64,000 nt of DNA from Corallococcus macrosporus DSM 14697 (GCF_002305895.1 NZ_CP022203.1:3760501-3824500); one strand, 5' to 3'. Counted from the first letter of the stretch, positions 38,183-47,355 are shown. Made by a program: numbers and translations. Notes: a model not told the origin generated them from the letters alone.

Positions 38183-39136
38183 GTGGGTGTGAGAAGGAAG
38201 CGAGTGGGCAAGGCCGGACAGCCGCCCACCGTGCTCGTCGTCGAGCCGCGGGCAGCGGACCTGGAGCGGACGCGGTTGCTCCTGGCGGAGGCTGGCTTCC
38301 GGGTGGTGCCCGTGACGCGTTTCGACGCCGCGGTGCCGCTCTTCGAGGTCATCCGGCCGTCCGCGGTGTTGCTGGCCGCCCAGGCGCCTGACTTCGCGGC
38401 CGTCCAGGTGGCGCGCCGGTTGCGGCAGCTCAGCCACGGCGCGGTGCCGCTGCTGTACCTGGTGGACGAGCGGGACGCCGAGGCCCGGCGCTACTGCCTG
38501 GAGCGGGGGCAGTGCGTGGACCTGGTGCCGCGTTCGGGCAGCGGCACGGAGCTGGCGACGAAGCTTCACGCCCAATTGAAGTTGAAGGACGCGGTGATGC
38601 GGGCGGCGGCGGGGGAGGAGGCCGGCACGGCGCAGGCGCTCCATGATCCGGTGACGGGGCTCTACAACCGGCCCTTCCTGCTGGAGCTCCTGAGCCTGGA
38701 GGCGCGGCGGGCGGAGCGCTACGGCGGCGGCTTCTCCGTGCTGGCCGCGGAGGTGGGGGGCTGGTCGGCCTTCCGCAAGGAGTTTGGACGCGGCATGGCG
38801 GAGCGTCTGCTGGTGTACAGCGCCGTGGTGCTGGGGCAGACGGTGCGTGACGCGGACGCGGTGGCGCGGGTGGGGGACTGTCAATTCGCGCTGATGCTGC
38901 CGGGAACGCCCGCGGAGTCCGTTCAGGAGGTGGTATCCCGCGTGGCGGCGCGCTTCGAAACGGCGCGCTTCCAGGTGGAGGGGAAGGTCGTGCGCGCGTC
39001 ACTGGAGCTGGGGACGGTGAGCTTCCCGGACTCCGTGGGGACGCCCACGCAGCTTTTGAGCGCGGCGTTTCAAGACATGCGCCGCGCGCGTGAGTTTCGC
39101 CGCATGGTCGGGAGCGCATCCCGGCTGTCGGTGTGA
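38183..39136 (+). CDS. actA: ActA: receiver-like plus degenerate GGDEF protein
   Basis: 317 aa. Residues 15-130 resemble a response-regulator receiver (VLVVEP), but the phospho-acceptor position reads LLAAQAPD, with Ala where Asp is expected. Residues 150-310 are a GGDEF-fold domain (HDPVTGLYNR) whose active-site loop reads GDCQF at 231-235 instead of GGDEF. Cyclic-di-GMP synthesis is therefore doubtful; a binding or scaffolding role is possible. First gene of actABCDE, which in M. xanthus sets level and timing of C-signal. The GTG start has GGAAGG upstream. Confidence 0.9.
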   Translation: MGVRRKRVGKAGQPPTVLVVEPRAADLERTRLLLAEAGFRVVPVTRFDAAVPLFEVIRPSAVLLAAQAPDFAAVQVARRLRQLSHGAVPLLYLVDERDAEARRYCLERGQCVDLVPRSGSGTELATKLHAQLKLKDAVMRAAAGEEAGTAQALHDPVTGLYNRPFLLELLSLEARRAERYGGGFSVLAAEVGGWSAFRKEFGRGMAERLLVYSAVVLGQTVRDADAVARVGDCQFALMLPGTPAESVQEVVSRVAARFETARFQVEGKVVRASLELGTVSFPDSVGTPTQLLSAAFQDMRRAREFRRMVGSASRLSV

Positions 39137-39180
39137 GGGTGGGTGGGACTTCGATGCAGCGGGCGAGTGGAGGCGAGGGG

Positions 39181-40842
39181 ATGGACCGGATCGCGGTGCT
39201 GGTGGTGGATGACGAAGAGTCGGTGCGCACGTTTCTGTCTGAGCTGCTTGGCAGCGCGGGCTACCAGGTGCGCTGTGCGGCGAGTGGCACCCAGGCGCTG
39301 GAGATGCTGTCGGGTGGCTCCTTCGACGCGGTGCTGCTGGATGTGGTGATGCCGGAGATGAGCGGCCTGGAGGTGCTGCGCCGCTATCAATCCATGGGCG
39401 GCGGCGCGCCCGTCATCGTGCTCAGCGCGCTCGCGGGGGCGGACGACGCGGTGCGGGCCATGAAGATGGGCGCCAGTGACTACCTGGCGAAGCCGTTCGG
39501 CAACGACGAGCTCCAGGACGCGCTGGCCCGGGCCCTGGGCACGCGGGCCCCGGAGCGTCAGGCGGTGGCGCCGGTGTTGCCCGCGCGTGGGGTGCTGCCG
39601 GTGGCGGACACGACGCAGGAGCAGCGCGTCCTCATCTCCACCTCGCCGGCCATGCGCCGCGCCCGCGCGCTGGTGGAGCGCATCGCCGACACGGACGTCC
39701 CGGTGCTGCTGCTGGGCGAGTCCGGCACGGGCAAGGAGGTCATCGCGCGGGAGATTCACGCGCGCAGCAACCGGCGCAACCGCCCGTTCATCAAGGTGAA
39801 CTGCGCGGCGCTGCCCGGTGAGCTGCTGGAGAGCGAGCTGTTCGGCCACGAGCGCGGCGCCTTCACCGGCGCCACCGCGGAGAAGCCCGGCAAGTTCGAG
39901 CTGGCCGACCAGGGCACCATCTTCCTGGACGAGATTGGCGAAATGGCCATCCGGCTCCAGGCCAAGCTGCTCCAGGTCCTCCAGGACGAGGAGTTCTTCC
40001 GCGTCGGTGGCAAGAAGAGCGTGCGCGTGGACAGCCGCGTCGTGGTGGCCACCAACCGCGACCTGGAGAAGGAAATCGCGCTGGGCAACTTCCGCGAGGA
40101 CCTCTTCTACCGCCTCAACGTGGTGGCCATCCGCCTGCCGGCGCTGCGCGAGCGCCGCGAGGACGTGGTGCCGCTGACGGACCACTTCCTCAAGAAGTAC
40201 GGCCGCGGCTACCTCAGCGGCGTGTCCGAGCTGCCCACGGAGGTGCTGCACGCCTTCGCGGACTACGACTGGCCGGGCAACGTCCGCGAGCTGGAGAACA
40301 TGGTCCGCCGGCTGTGCGTGCTGAAGGACCCCACGCTGGTGCTCGACGAGCTGCGGGCCGCGGTCCGCGCGCCCGCGAGCGCCCCGTCCCTGCCCACGTC
40401 CTACGCGGGCGACGACGGCGGTCCCTTCGGCCGCGCGCACGACGAGGGCTTCCGCACGCCGCCGCCGGCGGTGCAGGTGCTGGAGATGCCGTCGCGCGGG
40501 GCCGCCTTCGGGCTGGCGTCCGTCGCGCCGCTGTCGCCGCCCGCGCACGCGCCCATGGCGATGGAGCCCGCCAACGCGGTGGTGCCCGCGCCGCGCTACG
40601 TCAACCCCTTCGACGTGCCGCAGCCGCCGCCGCCGCCCGCGCCCACGGGGGAGCTGTCGCTGAAGGACATTGGCAAGCGGGCCGCGATGCTGGCGGAGCG
40701 CGAGGCCATCCTCGCCATGCTCCAACGCACCGCGTGGAACAAGCGGCGCGCGGCCACCAAGCTGCGCATCAGCTACAAGGCGCTCCTCTACAAAATCAAG
40801 GAGTGCGGCATCATCGACCCGCGCGCCAGCGCGGAGCTGTAG
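39181..40842 (+). CDS. actB: ActB: NtrC-family sigma-54 activator
   Basis: 553 aa. Receiver domain with D10/D11, phospho-acceptor D54 and K104. The AAA+ domain has Walker A GESGTGKE (179-186), GAFTGA (226-231) and FLDEIGEM. A Pro/Ala-rich linker leads to a Fis-type helix-turn-helix (NKRRAATKLRISYKALLYKIKE). ATG 39181 is chosen: GGAGG is 7 bases before it. A GTG at 39133 overlapping the actA stop would add 16 residues. In M. xanthus ActB activates act and other developmental sigma-54 promoters. Confidence 0.95.
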   Translation: MDRIAVLVVDDEESVRTFLSELLGSAGYQVRCAASGTQALEMLSGGSFDAVLLDVVMPEMSGLEVLRRYQSMGGGAPVIVLSALAGADDAVRAMKMGASDYLAKPFGNDELQDALARALGTRAPERQAVAPVLPARGVLPVADTTQEQRVLISTSPAMRRARALVERIADTDVPVLLLGESGTGKEVIAREIHARSNRRNRPFIKVNCAALPGELLESELFGHERGAFTGATAEKPGKFELADQGTIFLDEIGEMAIRLQAKLLQVLQDEEFFRVGGKKSVRVDSRVVVATNRDLEKEIALGNFREDLFYRLNVVAIRLPALRERREDVVPLTDHFLKKYGRGYLSGVSELPTEVLHAFADYDWPGNVRELENMVRRLCVLKDPTLVLDELRAAVRAPASAPSLPTSYAGDDGGPFGRAHDEGFRTPPPAVQVLEMPSRGAAFGLASVAPLSPPAHAPMAMEPANAVVPAPRYVNPFDVPQPPPPPAPTGELSLKDIGKRAAMLAEREAILAMLQRTAWNKRRAATKLRISYKALLYKIKECGIIDPRASAEL

Positions 40843-40895
40843 GCGTGCCCTAACGGCCGCTTGCGCTGTCCCCGCGGTCTCGCTATCGCGGGGAC

Positions 40896-42209
40896 ATGAC
40901 GCCTCCTCTCGTCCTCCTGGGGTCCGGTTACACGCTCACGCGGCTCGCGGTGGCGGAGGCCCGCGCCGGACGCGACGTGCTGGCGGCCACGCGTGACGCC
41001 GCGCGCCGCGCCGGGCTGGAGCAGGCCGGCGCCCGCGTCACCTCCCTGGAAGACGCGCTGACGCGGACGGCGGGGGCGCACGTCGTCGTCTCGGTGCCGC
41101 CCGAAGCGGGCCTGGATGCTCGCATCGCCTCGGCGCTGGCCGCCCAGGCGCCGGCGCGGCTCATCTACCTGTCCTCCACGGGCGTCTACGGCCGCGCGCG
41201 GGGCCACGTGGACGAGGACACGCCGGTGGAGCTGTCCACGCCCTCGTCGCGCGAGCGCATCGAGGCGGAGGCGCGCTATCTGCCATTGGGCGCCATGGTG
41301 ATGCGCATCGCCGGCATCTACGGGCCCGGGCGGGGCATGCACACGCGCCTGCTCGCGGGGGCGCTGCGGCTGCCCGAAGCGGGGGGGGGACGCATCTCCC
41401 GCATCTACGTGGATGACCTGGTGGAGGCCATCCGGACGGTGCTGGCGCGCGGCGAGCCCGGCGCCCTGTACTGCGTCGCGGATGAGCGCCCCGCGCCCAC
41501 CGAGGAGCCGGTGGCCTGGCTCGCCCAGCGCCTGGGCGTGCCGATGCCGCCCCGCATCCCCCTGGACCAGCTCAACGAGACGGTGCGCGGCGACCGCGCC
41601 ATCTCCAACGCGCGCCTGAAGTCGCTGGGCTGGGCGCCGCGGTATCCGGACTTCATCGCGGGCTACACCGCGCTCCTCGCGGCGGAGGGCTTCGGCGCCG
41701 CGTCCTCCCAGCCCACCCTCCGGCGGCTGGGGGCGGAGGACGCGGAGGCGTTCAAGGCGCTGCGGCTGCAGGCGCTCCAGGTCAGCCCGGAGTCCTTCGG
41801 CGCCTCGTTCGAGGAGGACGCGAAGCTGTCGCCGGAGGCCGTGCGCGACTGGCTGGTGGGGGAGGGCCACTTCGTCCTCGGCGCCTTTGACGCGGGGCGG
41901 CTCGTGGGCGTGCTGGGGCTGAAGCGCGAGTCCCGGGCCAAGCTGGCCCACAAGGCGGTGGTGTGGGGCATGTACGTGGCGCCGGAGGCCCGCTCGCGGG
42001 GCGTGGGGCGGCGGCTGCTGTCCGCCCTCCTCGACGAGGCGCGGCGGATGGGGGGCCTCAAGAACCTGCTGCTCACCGTCGTCGTGGGGAACGCGCCCGC
42101 GCACGCGCTGTACCGCGCGCTGGGGTTCCGGACCTACGGCGTGGAGCCGAACGCGCTGAAGGTCGGGGACACGTTCCTCGACAAGGAGCTGATGATCCTC
42201 ACCCTGTGA
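40896..42209 (+). CDS. actC: ActC: SDR-epimerase-like domain fused to a GNAT acetyltransferase
   Basis: 437 aa with two domains. Residues 1-265 resemble an extended SDR/NAD(P)-epimerase: nucleotide-binding GSGYTLTRLA near the start (a variant of GxxGxxG), LIYLSSTGVYG, and RIAGIYGPGR. The usual YxxxK is not obvious. Residues 270-437 are a GNAT with acetyl-CoA loop EARSRGVGRRLL. Known ActC is described as an acetyltransferase that affects the timing of C-signal. 53 bases after actB, in the same operon. Confidence 0.88.
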   Translation: MTPPLVLLGSGYTLTRLAVAEARAGRDVLAATRDAARRAGLEQAGARVTSLEDALTRTAGAHVVVSVPPEAGLDARIASALAAQAPARLIYLSSTGVYGRARGHVDEDTPVELSTPSSRERIEAEARYLPLGAMVMRIAGIYGPGRGMHTRLLAGALRLPEAGGGRISRIYVDDLVEAIRTVLARGEPGALYCVADERPAPTEEPVAWLAQRLGVPMPPRIPLDQLNETVRGDRAISNARLKSLGWAPRYPDFIAGYTALLAAEGFGAASSQPTLRRLGAEDAEAFKALRLQALQVSPESFGASFEEDAKLSPEAVRDWLVGEGHFVLGAFDAGRLVGVLGLKRESRAKLAHKAVVWGMYVAPEARSRGVGRRLLSALLDEARRMGGLKNLLLTVVVGNAPAHALYRALGFRTYGVEPNALKVGDTFLDKELMILTL

Positions 42210-42321
42210 GGCGGGGGAGTGACAGATTTTCGAGGGGCCGGTGTTCCAGGAGTCGCGCGAGGCCGGAGGCGGCGGGACACGGGAACGGAGGGCTTCTGGC
42301 CGCGCTGGAGACGCACTGCGC

Positions 42322-43131
42322 ATGGCCCCTGGCACCCCTGACTGGCTTCTGGAGCGAATCATCCTGGGCGAGCTGCCATCAGCGCCGCTCGCCGCCGCGC
42401 GCGCCCGGCTGGAGCGGGAGCCCGGTGGCGCCGCGCGGCTGGCGCGCTTGGAGGCGGACGCCCGCCGGACGCTGGAGCGCCACCCCCCTGCCGCCGTCGC
42501 CGCGGAGGTGGCCCGGCGCGACCACCGGGCCCGGGTCCTCGCGGAGGCGACGCGGCGCGCCGAGTCCCAGGGGTGGCACGGCCTGTCCCTCAGCGTGCCC
42601 GTGGCCGCCTCGCTGGCGCTGCTCTTCATGTCCGCGCCGGAGGAGCAGCCGGAGCCCTCGGCGTCGCCCGTGCCCCTGGTGGTGATGCTGGACACCGTGC
42701 GCATCAAGGGCCCTCCGCGCCTGCGCGTCCACCGGCAGGGCGCGGGGGAGCCGGAGCTCCTGGACGAGCAGGCCCGGGCCCGCCGCGGAGACGTCCTGCA
42801 GCTCAGCTACGTGTCGGGCGGGCGCCGCCATGGTGTCGTGGTGTCGGTGGATGGGCGCGGCGCGGTGACGCTGCACCACCCGGCGACGCTGGCCGGGAGC
42901 ACGGAGCTGGGGCCGGGCGACGCGGTGCCCCTGGCCCACGCCTATGAGCTCGACGACGCGCCGGACTTCGAGCGGTTCCTCTTCGTGACGTCCGACGGGC
43001 CGTTGGACGTCTCCACCGTCCTGGAAGCGGCCCGGGTGCTCGCCCGACAGCCCTCCGAAGCGCGCACCCGGTCCCTTCCGCTTCCGGATACCCTGGGCCA
43101 GACGTCCTTCACGTTGGAAAAGGTGCGGTGA
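42322..43131 (+). CDS. actD: ActD: single-pass membrane protein
   Basis: 269 aa. An N-terminal cytoplasmic part (about 1-85, ELPSAPLAAARARLE) resembles anti-sigma-type helical regions. One membrane helix follows near 92-110 (LSLSVPVAASLALLFM), then an extracytoplasmic beta-rich domain (RRGDVLQLSYVSGG, with hydrophobic strands). I chose ATG 42322; a GTG at 42241 would add 27 residues. The stop overlaps the actE ATG. No enzyme motif is seen; a signalling or anchoring partner of ActE is the simplest inference. Confidence 0.8.
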   Translation: MAPGTPDWLLERIILGELPSAPLAAARARLEREPGGAARLARLEADARRTLERHPPAAVAAEVARRDHRARVLAEATRRAESQGWHGLSLSVPVAASLALLFMSAPEEQPEPSASPVPLVVMLDTVRIKGPPRLRVHRQGAGEPELLDEQARARRGDVLQLSYVSGGRRHGVVVSVDGRGAVTLHHPATLAGSTELGPGDAVPLAHAYELDDAPDFERFLFVTSDGPLDVSTVLEAARVLARQPSEARTRSLPLPDTLGQTSFTLEKVR

Positions 43132-45368
43132 TGACGCGGTCCTTCTTGTTCCTGCTGCTGCTCGTGCCCGCGCTGGCCGCGGCGGCCCCCGCGTCCACTG
43201 CGCCGCCGCTGTCGGTGCGCCGCCTGGCGCTGCTGGTGGGCGTCAACGACGGCGGCGAGGGCCGCGCCCGGCTCCGCTACGCCGTCACGGACGCGCGCTC
43301 CTTCGGCGACGTGTTGGAGGAGCTGGGCGGGGTGCAGCCCCAGGACACGCTGCTGATGATGGAGGGCGACCGCGCGGCGTTCGAGGCCGCCCTGGCCCGC
43401 TTCAAGGCGATGCTGACGGCGGCCCGCCGGCAGGGCACGCGCATCGAGGCCCTCCTCTACTATTCGGGGCACTCCGACGAGCAGGGCTTGCTGCTCCAGA
43501 AGGACCGCTTCGGCTACCGCGAGCTGCGCAAGGCGCTGGAGTCGCTCCCGGCCGACGTGCGCATCGCCATCCTGGATTCGTGCGCGTCCGGCACGCTGGC
43601 GCGCCAGAAGGGCGGGGTGCGGCGGCCGGCCTTCATGGTGGACGCGTCCTCCGCGGTGCGGGGCCACGCCATCCTCACGTCGTCCTCCGAGGACGAGGTG
43701 TCCCAGGAGTCCGACCGCATCGGCGGCTCGTTCTTCACCCACAACCTGGTGTCCGGCCTGCGCGGCGCGGCGGACGTCTCCGGCGACGGCCGGGTGACGC
43801 TCCACGAGGCCTACCAGTTCGCCTTCCACGAGACGCTGGCCCGCACGGAGGAGACGCGCGCCGGGGCGCAGCACCCCGCGTATGACATTGAACTCGCGGG
43901 CACGGGCGACCTGGTGATGACGGACCTGCGCTCCACCGCCGCGGTGCTCGTGCTGGGTGACCTGGTGGACGGGCGGCTCTTTGTCCGGGATTCGCGGGGG
44001 CGGCTGGTGGTGGAGCTCAAGAAGTACGCCGGCCGCACCACCGAGCTGGGCTTGCAGAAGGGCCGCTACACGGTGATGCGCAAGGTGCTGGACCAGACGT
44101 CGCAGGCGGAGTTCGAGCTGGGCGACGGAGGCCGCACGGTGCTGGCCGCGTCCGCCTTCCGCGCGGTGCAGGGCGAGCTGACCGCCATGCGCGGTGGCGG
44201 GCCCCTGCCCACGGCGGAGTCGGCGAGCGCCGCCTCGGCGACGGGCGGCGGTCACCGGGCCCGCTTCGTGAACGTCGGGTTGTTCCCCGGCCTCCAGACG
44301 AACGACCTGCTGAACGGCGGCGCGCCGGTGGACAACAACCTCTCCCTGTCCATGGGCGTGTCCCGCATGGCCCGGCTGGACGGCGTGGCGGTGGCCCTGG
44401 GCGCGAACCTGGCCTCGGACCAGGTGGACGGGCTGCAGCTGGCCGTGGGCGCCAACGTGGTGCGGGGCGACCTGCTGGGCGCGCAGGTGGCCGTCGGAGG
44501 CAACTGGGCGCACGGGAAGGCGGAGGGCGTCCAGGCCGCGGTGGGGCTCAACGTGGCGCGAAGCAGCGGCAACCTGGGCCAGCTCGCGGTGGGGGCCAAC
44601 ATCTCCGGCACCTCGCTGGCCGGCGCCCAGCTCGCCGCGGGCGGCAACTGGACGGCGGGGAGTGTCGATGGCCTCCAGGTCGCGGCGGGGCTCAACCGCG
44701 TGAAGGACCGGCTTTCGGGCCTCCAGTTGGCCGCGGGCATGAACTGGGCCGCGGAGGCCCGGGGCGCGCAGGTGTCGCTCGTCAACGTGGGCGGCGACGT
44801 GAGGGGCGCGCAGGTGGGCCTCGTCAACGTGGCGGGGCGGATGCGCGGCCTGCAGCTCGGGCTCGTCAACGTGTCGCGGGAGATGGAGAGCGGCGTGCCG
44901 GTGGGGCTGGTGAGCCTCGTGCGCGACGGCCAGTTCCACGTCGAGGCCTTCGGCAACGACTTCAACTACGCCAACACCGCCCTGAAGATGGGCAGCCGCC
45001 ACTTCTACACCACGCTCGTGGTGGGCATGGGCACCGCGGAGGGCGCGCGCGGCCCCAGCCACTGGTCGCTGGGGTTGGGGCTCGGCGCGCACCTCCCCTT
45101 CACCGAGCGCTTCTTCCTGGACGTGGACGCGGTGTCGAACACGCTCTACGGCTGGAACATGAAGTTCGAGGGCAACCGCCTGGTGCACCAGCTCCGGCTG
45201 GTGGCCGGGTTCCAGGTGGCGCGCGACCTGGCCCTCATCGGCGGGCCCACGCTCAACGTGATGCACGACGTCAACGGCGAGCCCGTGTCGAACGTGAGCC
45301 GCCTCGCGCGCCCGGCGCCAGGGGACGTGCTCCTGTGGCCCGGTGTCCAGGTGGGCCTGCGCATCTGA
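43128..45368 (+). CDS. actE: ActE: secreted caspase-fold protease with surface repeats
   Basis: 746 aa. A signal peptide (about 1-22) precedes a peptidase C14-like domain with catalytic His115 (YYSGHSDEQG) and Cys152 (LDSCASG). The second half holds about nine imperfect 20-residue Gly/Asn-rich repeats (consensus like G-LQ-A-G-N) of the LA_2272-type surface repeat, followed by a beta-rich C-terminus that may form an outer-membrane barrel. ATGA overlap with actD indicates coupling. A periplasmic/outer-membrane protease acting in C-signal maturation is plausible but unproven. Confidence 0.85.
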   Translation: MMTRSFLFLLLLVPALAAAAPASTAPPLSVRRLALLVGVNDGGEGRARLRYAVTDARSFGDVLEELGGVQPQDTLLMMEGDRAAFEAALARFKAMLTAARRQGTRIEALLYYSGHSDEQGLLLQKDRFGYRELRKALESLPADVRIAILDSCASGTLARQKGGVRRPAFMVDASSAVRGHAILTSSSEDEVSQESDRIGGSFFTHNLVSGLRGAADVSGDGRVTLHEAYQFAFHETLARTEETRAGAQHPAYDIELAGTGDLVMTDLRSTAAVLVLGDLVDGRLFVRDSRGRLVVELKKYAGRTTELGLQKGRYTVMRKVLDQTSQAEFELGDGGRTVLAASAFRAVQGELTAMRGGGPLPTAESASAASATGGGHRARFVNVGLFPGLQTNDLLNGGAPVDNNLSLSMGVSRMARLDGVAVALGANLASDQVDGLQLAVGANVVRGDLLGAQVAVGGNWAHGKAEGVQAAVGLNVARSSGNLGQLAVGANISGTSLAGAQLAAGGNWTAGSVDGLQVAAGLNRVKDRLSGLQLAAGMNWAAEARGAQVSLVNVGGDVRGAQVGLVNVAGRMRGLQLGLVNVSREMESGVPVGLVSLVRDGQFHVEAFGNDFNYANTALKMGSRHFYTTLVVGMGTAEGARGPSHWSLGLGLGAHLPFTERFFLDVDAVSNTLYGWNMKFEGNRLVHQLRLVAGFQVARDLALIGGPTLNVMHDVNGEPVSNVSRLARPAPGDVLLWPGVQVGLRI
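44380..44913 (+). repeat. tandem surface repeats within actE
   Basis: About nine degenerate 60-base units encode alternating VDGLQLAVGAN / RGDLLGAQVAVGGN-like motifs, ending in GAQVGLVNVAG and GLQLGLVNVS forms. Degeneracy at the DNA level argues for old expansion. Confidence 0.7.
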
Positions 45369-45504
45369 AGCGGGGGCCAATGGCTCCCATCAGCGGGACG
45401 AAAGCGCCCCGGGGAATGACGCCTTTTCATGAGGACTTCCCCGGTGAGAGGCTGACCCTCCGGCCCGGGAGCGCGGCCGTTGTCACCCATGCGCTGGGGG
45501 AGCG

Positions 45505-46074
45505 ATGTCCAAGAAGTTGCTGTTCGCGGCCTTCAATGACGGCGTGAGCCTGTCCATGGCGGGCAACCACGAGGCGGCCATCATCGCGTTCGACAAGGTG
45601 CTCGCCGTGGACCCCAAGCACGTCCCGGCGCTCACCGCGAAGGGCGCCTCGCTGGCCACGCTGGAGCGCTTCGAGGCGGCGCTGCGCTGCTTCGAGCGCG
45701 CCATCGAGGTGGACCCCAGCGAGGCGGAGGCCCACCGCGACGCGGCCCTCTGTCAGTTGGAGCTGGGCGAGCCCGAGGCCGCCGCGCAGCTCCTTCAGCG
45801 GGCCATGCAGCTCAACCCCACGCCCGGCTACCGCGAGGGCGCCGCCGTTCAAATCTACAACCTGGGCAACGCGCTGCTGACCCGGGGCTCCCGCCGCCCG
45901 GACAAGGCCCGCTACCGCCAGGCCCGCCACGTCTTCGAGCTGGCGCTGAACCTGTCCCCCGGCTACGCCGAGTGCGCCCGCGCCCTGGCCGACGTGTGGG
46001 AGCACCTGGGGGACTCCGCCCAGAGAGAGCATTACGCCCAGCTCGCCACCCGGCTCCGTCCCGCGCCGGCCTAG
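45505..46074 (+). CDS. tetratricopeptide-repeat protein
   Basis: 189 aa, soluble. Three to four TPR units span most of the chain: DGVSLSMAGNHEAAIIAFDKVLAVDPKH, SLATLERFEAALRCFERAIEVDPSE, SEAEAHRDAALCQLELGEPEAA, and a last one near 140-185. No signal peptide or enzyme motif. 136 bases downstream of actE; could be read through from the act operon. A protein-protein adaptor is likely. Confidence 0.85.
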   Translation: MSKKLLFAAFNDGVSLSMAGNHEAAIIAFDKVLAVDPKHVPALTAKGASLATLERFEAALRCFERAIEVDPSEAEAHRDAALCQLELGEPEAAAQLLQRAMQLNPTPGYREGAAVQIYNLGNALLTRGSRRPDKARYRQARHVFELALNLSPGYAECARALADVWEHLGDSAQREHYAQLATRLRPAPA

Positions 46075-46137
46075 CGGGCGGCCCGCCGGGGCCTGGACGA
46101 GACGTGTCCTCTTTCCGGTTTCAAGTCCGGACGCGGC

Positions 46138-46175
46138 AAGGCCGCTCGGAATGTTACACCTGCCGCGGCCTTTTT
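46138..46175 (+). terminator. rho-independent terminator after the TPR gene
   Basis: AAGGCCGC (46138-46145) pairs with GCGGCCTT (46165-46172), followed by further T's, about 65 bases past the TPR stop. The 19-base loop is large; an inner G/C stem may shorten it. Confidence 0.55.
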
Positions 46176-46233
46176 CCGCTACACTTCACGCAATTCGCGT
46201 AAGTCAAGACAACGCCGCCCGGGAGAACCGAAG

Positions 46234-47352
46234 ATGATCGTCATGCTCGAGCCGGACTCGCCTGAGTCCGTGGTGTCCGCCGTCCTCCAGGTTGCCTCCC
46301 AGTACAAGGGAGTGACGCCGCGGACGCACGTCATCGGGGGCTCCGAGTTGACGATTACGGAAATCTACCTGCTGGGTTCCACGGCGCAGGTGCCGGTGGA
46401 GCCCTTCGAGCAGATTCCCGGCGTGCGGCAGGTGGTGCGCGTGTCGCAGAAGTACCGCGTCATCGGCCGGCACAAGGGCCAGCGGACGTCCGCGGGCTTC
46501 GAGTACAACGGCGTCTCCTTCGACGAGCGCTCGGTGAACGTGTTCGCGGGCCTGTGCGCCGTGGACAACCGGGAGAACGTGGACACGATGATGGCGGCGC
46601 TGGCGCGGGTGGGCATCCGCACCACGCGCATGGGCGCCTACAAGCCCCGCACCAACCCCTACGAGTTCCAGGGCCTGGGCGCCGCCTGCCTGCCGTGGGT
46701 GTTCGAGTCGGCGGGCAAGCACGGCATCAAGGTCATCGCGATGGAGGTGACGCACCCGCGCCACATCGACGAGATTCGGGACGCGCTGGAGCGCTCCGGC
46801 AACGCCACGGGGGTGATGCTGCAGGTGGGCACGCGCAACGCGCAGAACTTCGAGCTGCTCAAGAGCATTGGCCAGCAGCGCGTCTTCCCGGTGCTCTTCA
46901 AGCGCGGCATGGGCATCACCCTGGAGGAGTCGCTCAACGCGTGCGAGTACGTGGCGAGCGAGGGCAACCCGAAGATTGTCTTCTGCCTGCGCGGCGTGAA
47001 GACGCACCTGGGCGACCCGCACCGCAACATGGTGGACTTCGCCCACGTTCCGGTGGTGCGCCGGCTCACCCGGCTGCCGGTGTGCGTGGACCCGTCGCAC
47101 GCCATTGGCCAGGCCGCGCCGCCGCCGGACGGGCTGCCGGACATCTTCCACGCCATTGGCCAGGGGCTCATCGCGGGCGCGTCCATGGTGCTGGTGGACT
47201 TCCACCCGCACCCGGAGGCCGCCCTGTGCGACGGCCCGCAGGCCCTGCGCATGGAGCAGCTCCCCGCGCTCCAGCGCTACGTCAGCCTGGTGCGCTCCGC
47301 CTATGAGGCGGCGGTGCAGCACGGCGACGGGCTCCAGGCCACCAACGCCTGA
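46234..47352 (+). CDS. DAHP synthase-family (type I beta) protein with altered active site
   Basis: 372 aa. An N-terminal ferredoxin-like regulatory domain (about 1-75) and a TIM barrel resemble 3-deoxy-7-phosphoheptulonate synthase: MGAYKPRT (133-140), GTRNAQNF, LFKRG and DPSH (286-289) are conserved. But the usual GPC is GLC (Cys108), CERG is CLRG (251-254), and the late metal-ligand Glu position is Asp322. It may still start the shikimate pathway, or be a divergent relative. Start ATG 46234, preceded by GGGAGAA. Convergent with the prephenate dehydratase gene 3 bases away. Confidence 0.83.
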   Translation: MIVMLEPDSPESVVSAVLQVASQYKGVTPRTHVIGGSELTITEIYLLGSTAQVPVEPFEQIPGVRQVVRVSQKYRVIGRHKGQRTSAGFEYNGVSFDERSVNVFAGLCAVDNRENVDTMMAALARVGIRTTRMGAYKPRTNPYEFQGLGAACLPWVFESAGKHGIKVIAMEVTHPRHIDEIRDALERSGNATGVMLQVGTRNAQNFELLKSIGQQRVFPVLFKRGMGITLEESLNACEYVASEGNPKIVFCLRGVKTHLGDPHRNMVDFAHVPVVRRLTRLPVCVDPSHAIGQAAPPPDGLPDIFHAIGQGLIAGASMVLVDFHPHPEAALCDGPQALRMEQLPALQRYVSLVRSAYEAAVQHGDGLQATNA

Positions 47353-47355
47353 GCC

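Noticed and set aside
42942-45380. 812-aa minus-strand frame opposite actD/actE
   Set aside because: Antisense shadow, His/Arg/Ala-rich, no domain; the plus strand has protease motifs and a signal peptide.
46151-46237. 28-codon frame overlapping the DAHP synthase ATG as ATGA, possible leader peptide
   Set aside because: It is not enriched for Phe, Tyr or Trp codons and has no ribosome-binding site; the nearby hairpin is explained as a terminator.
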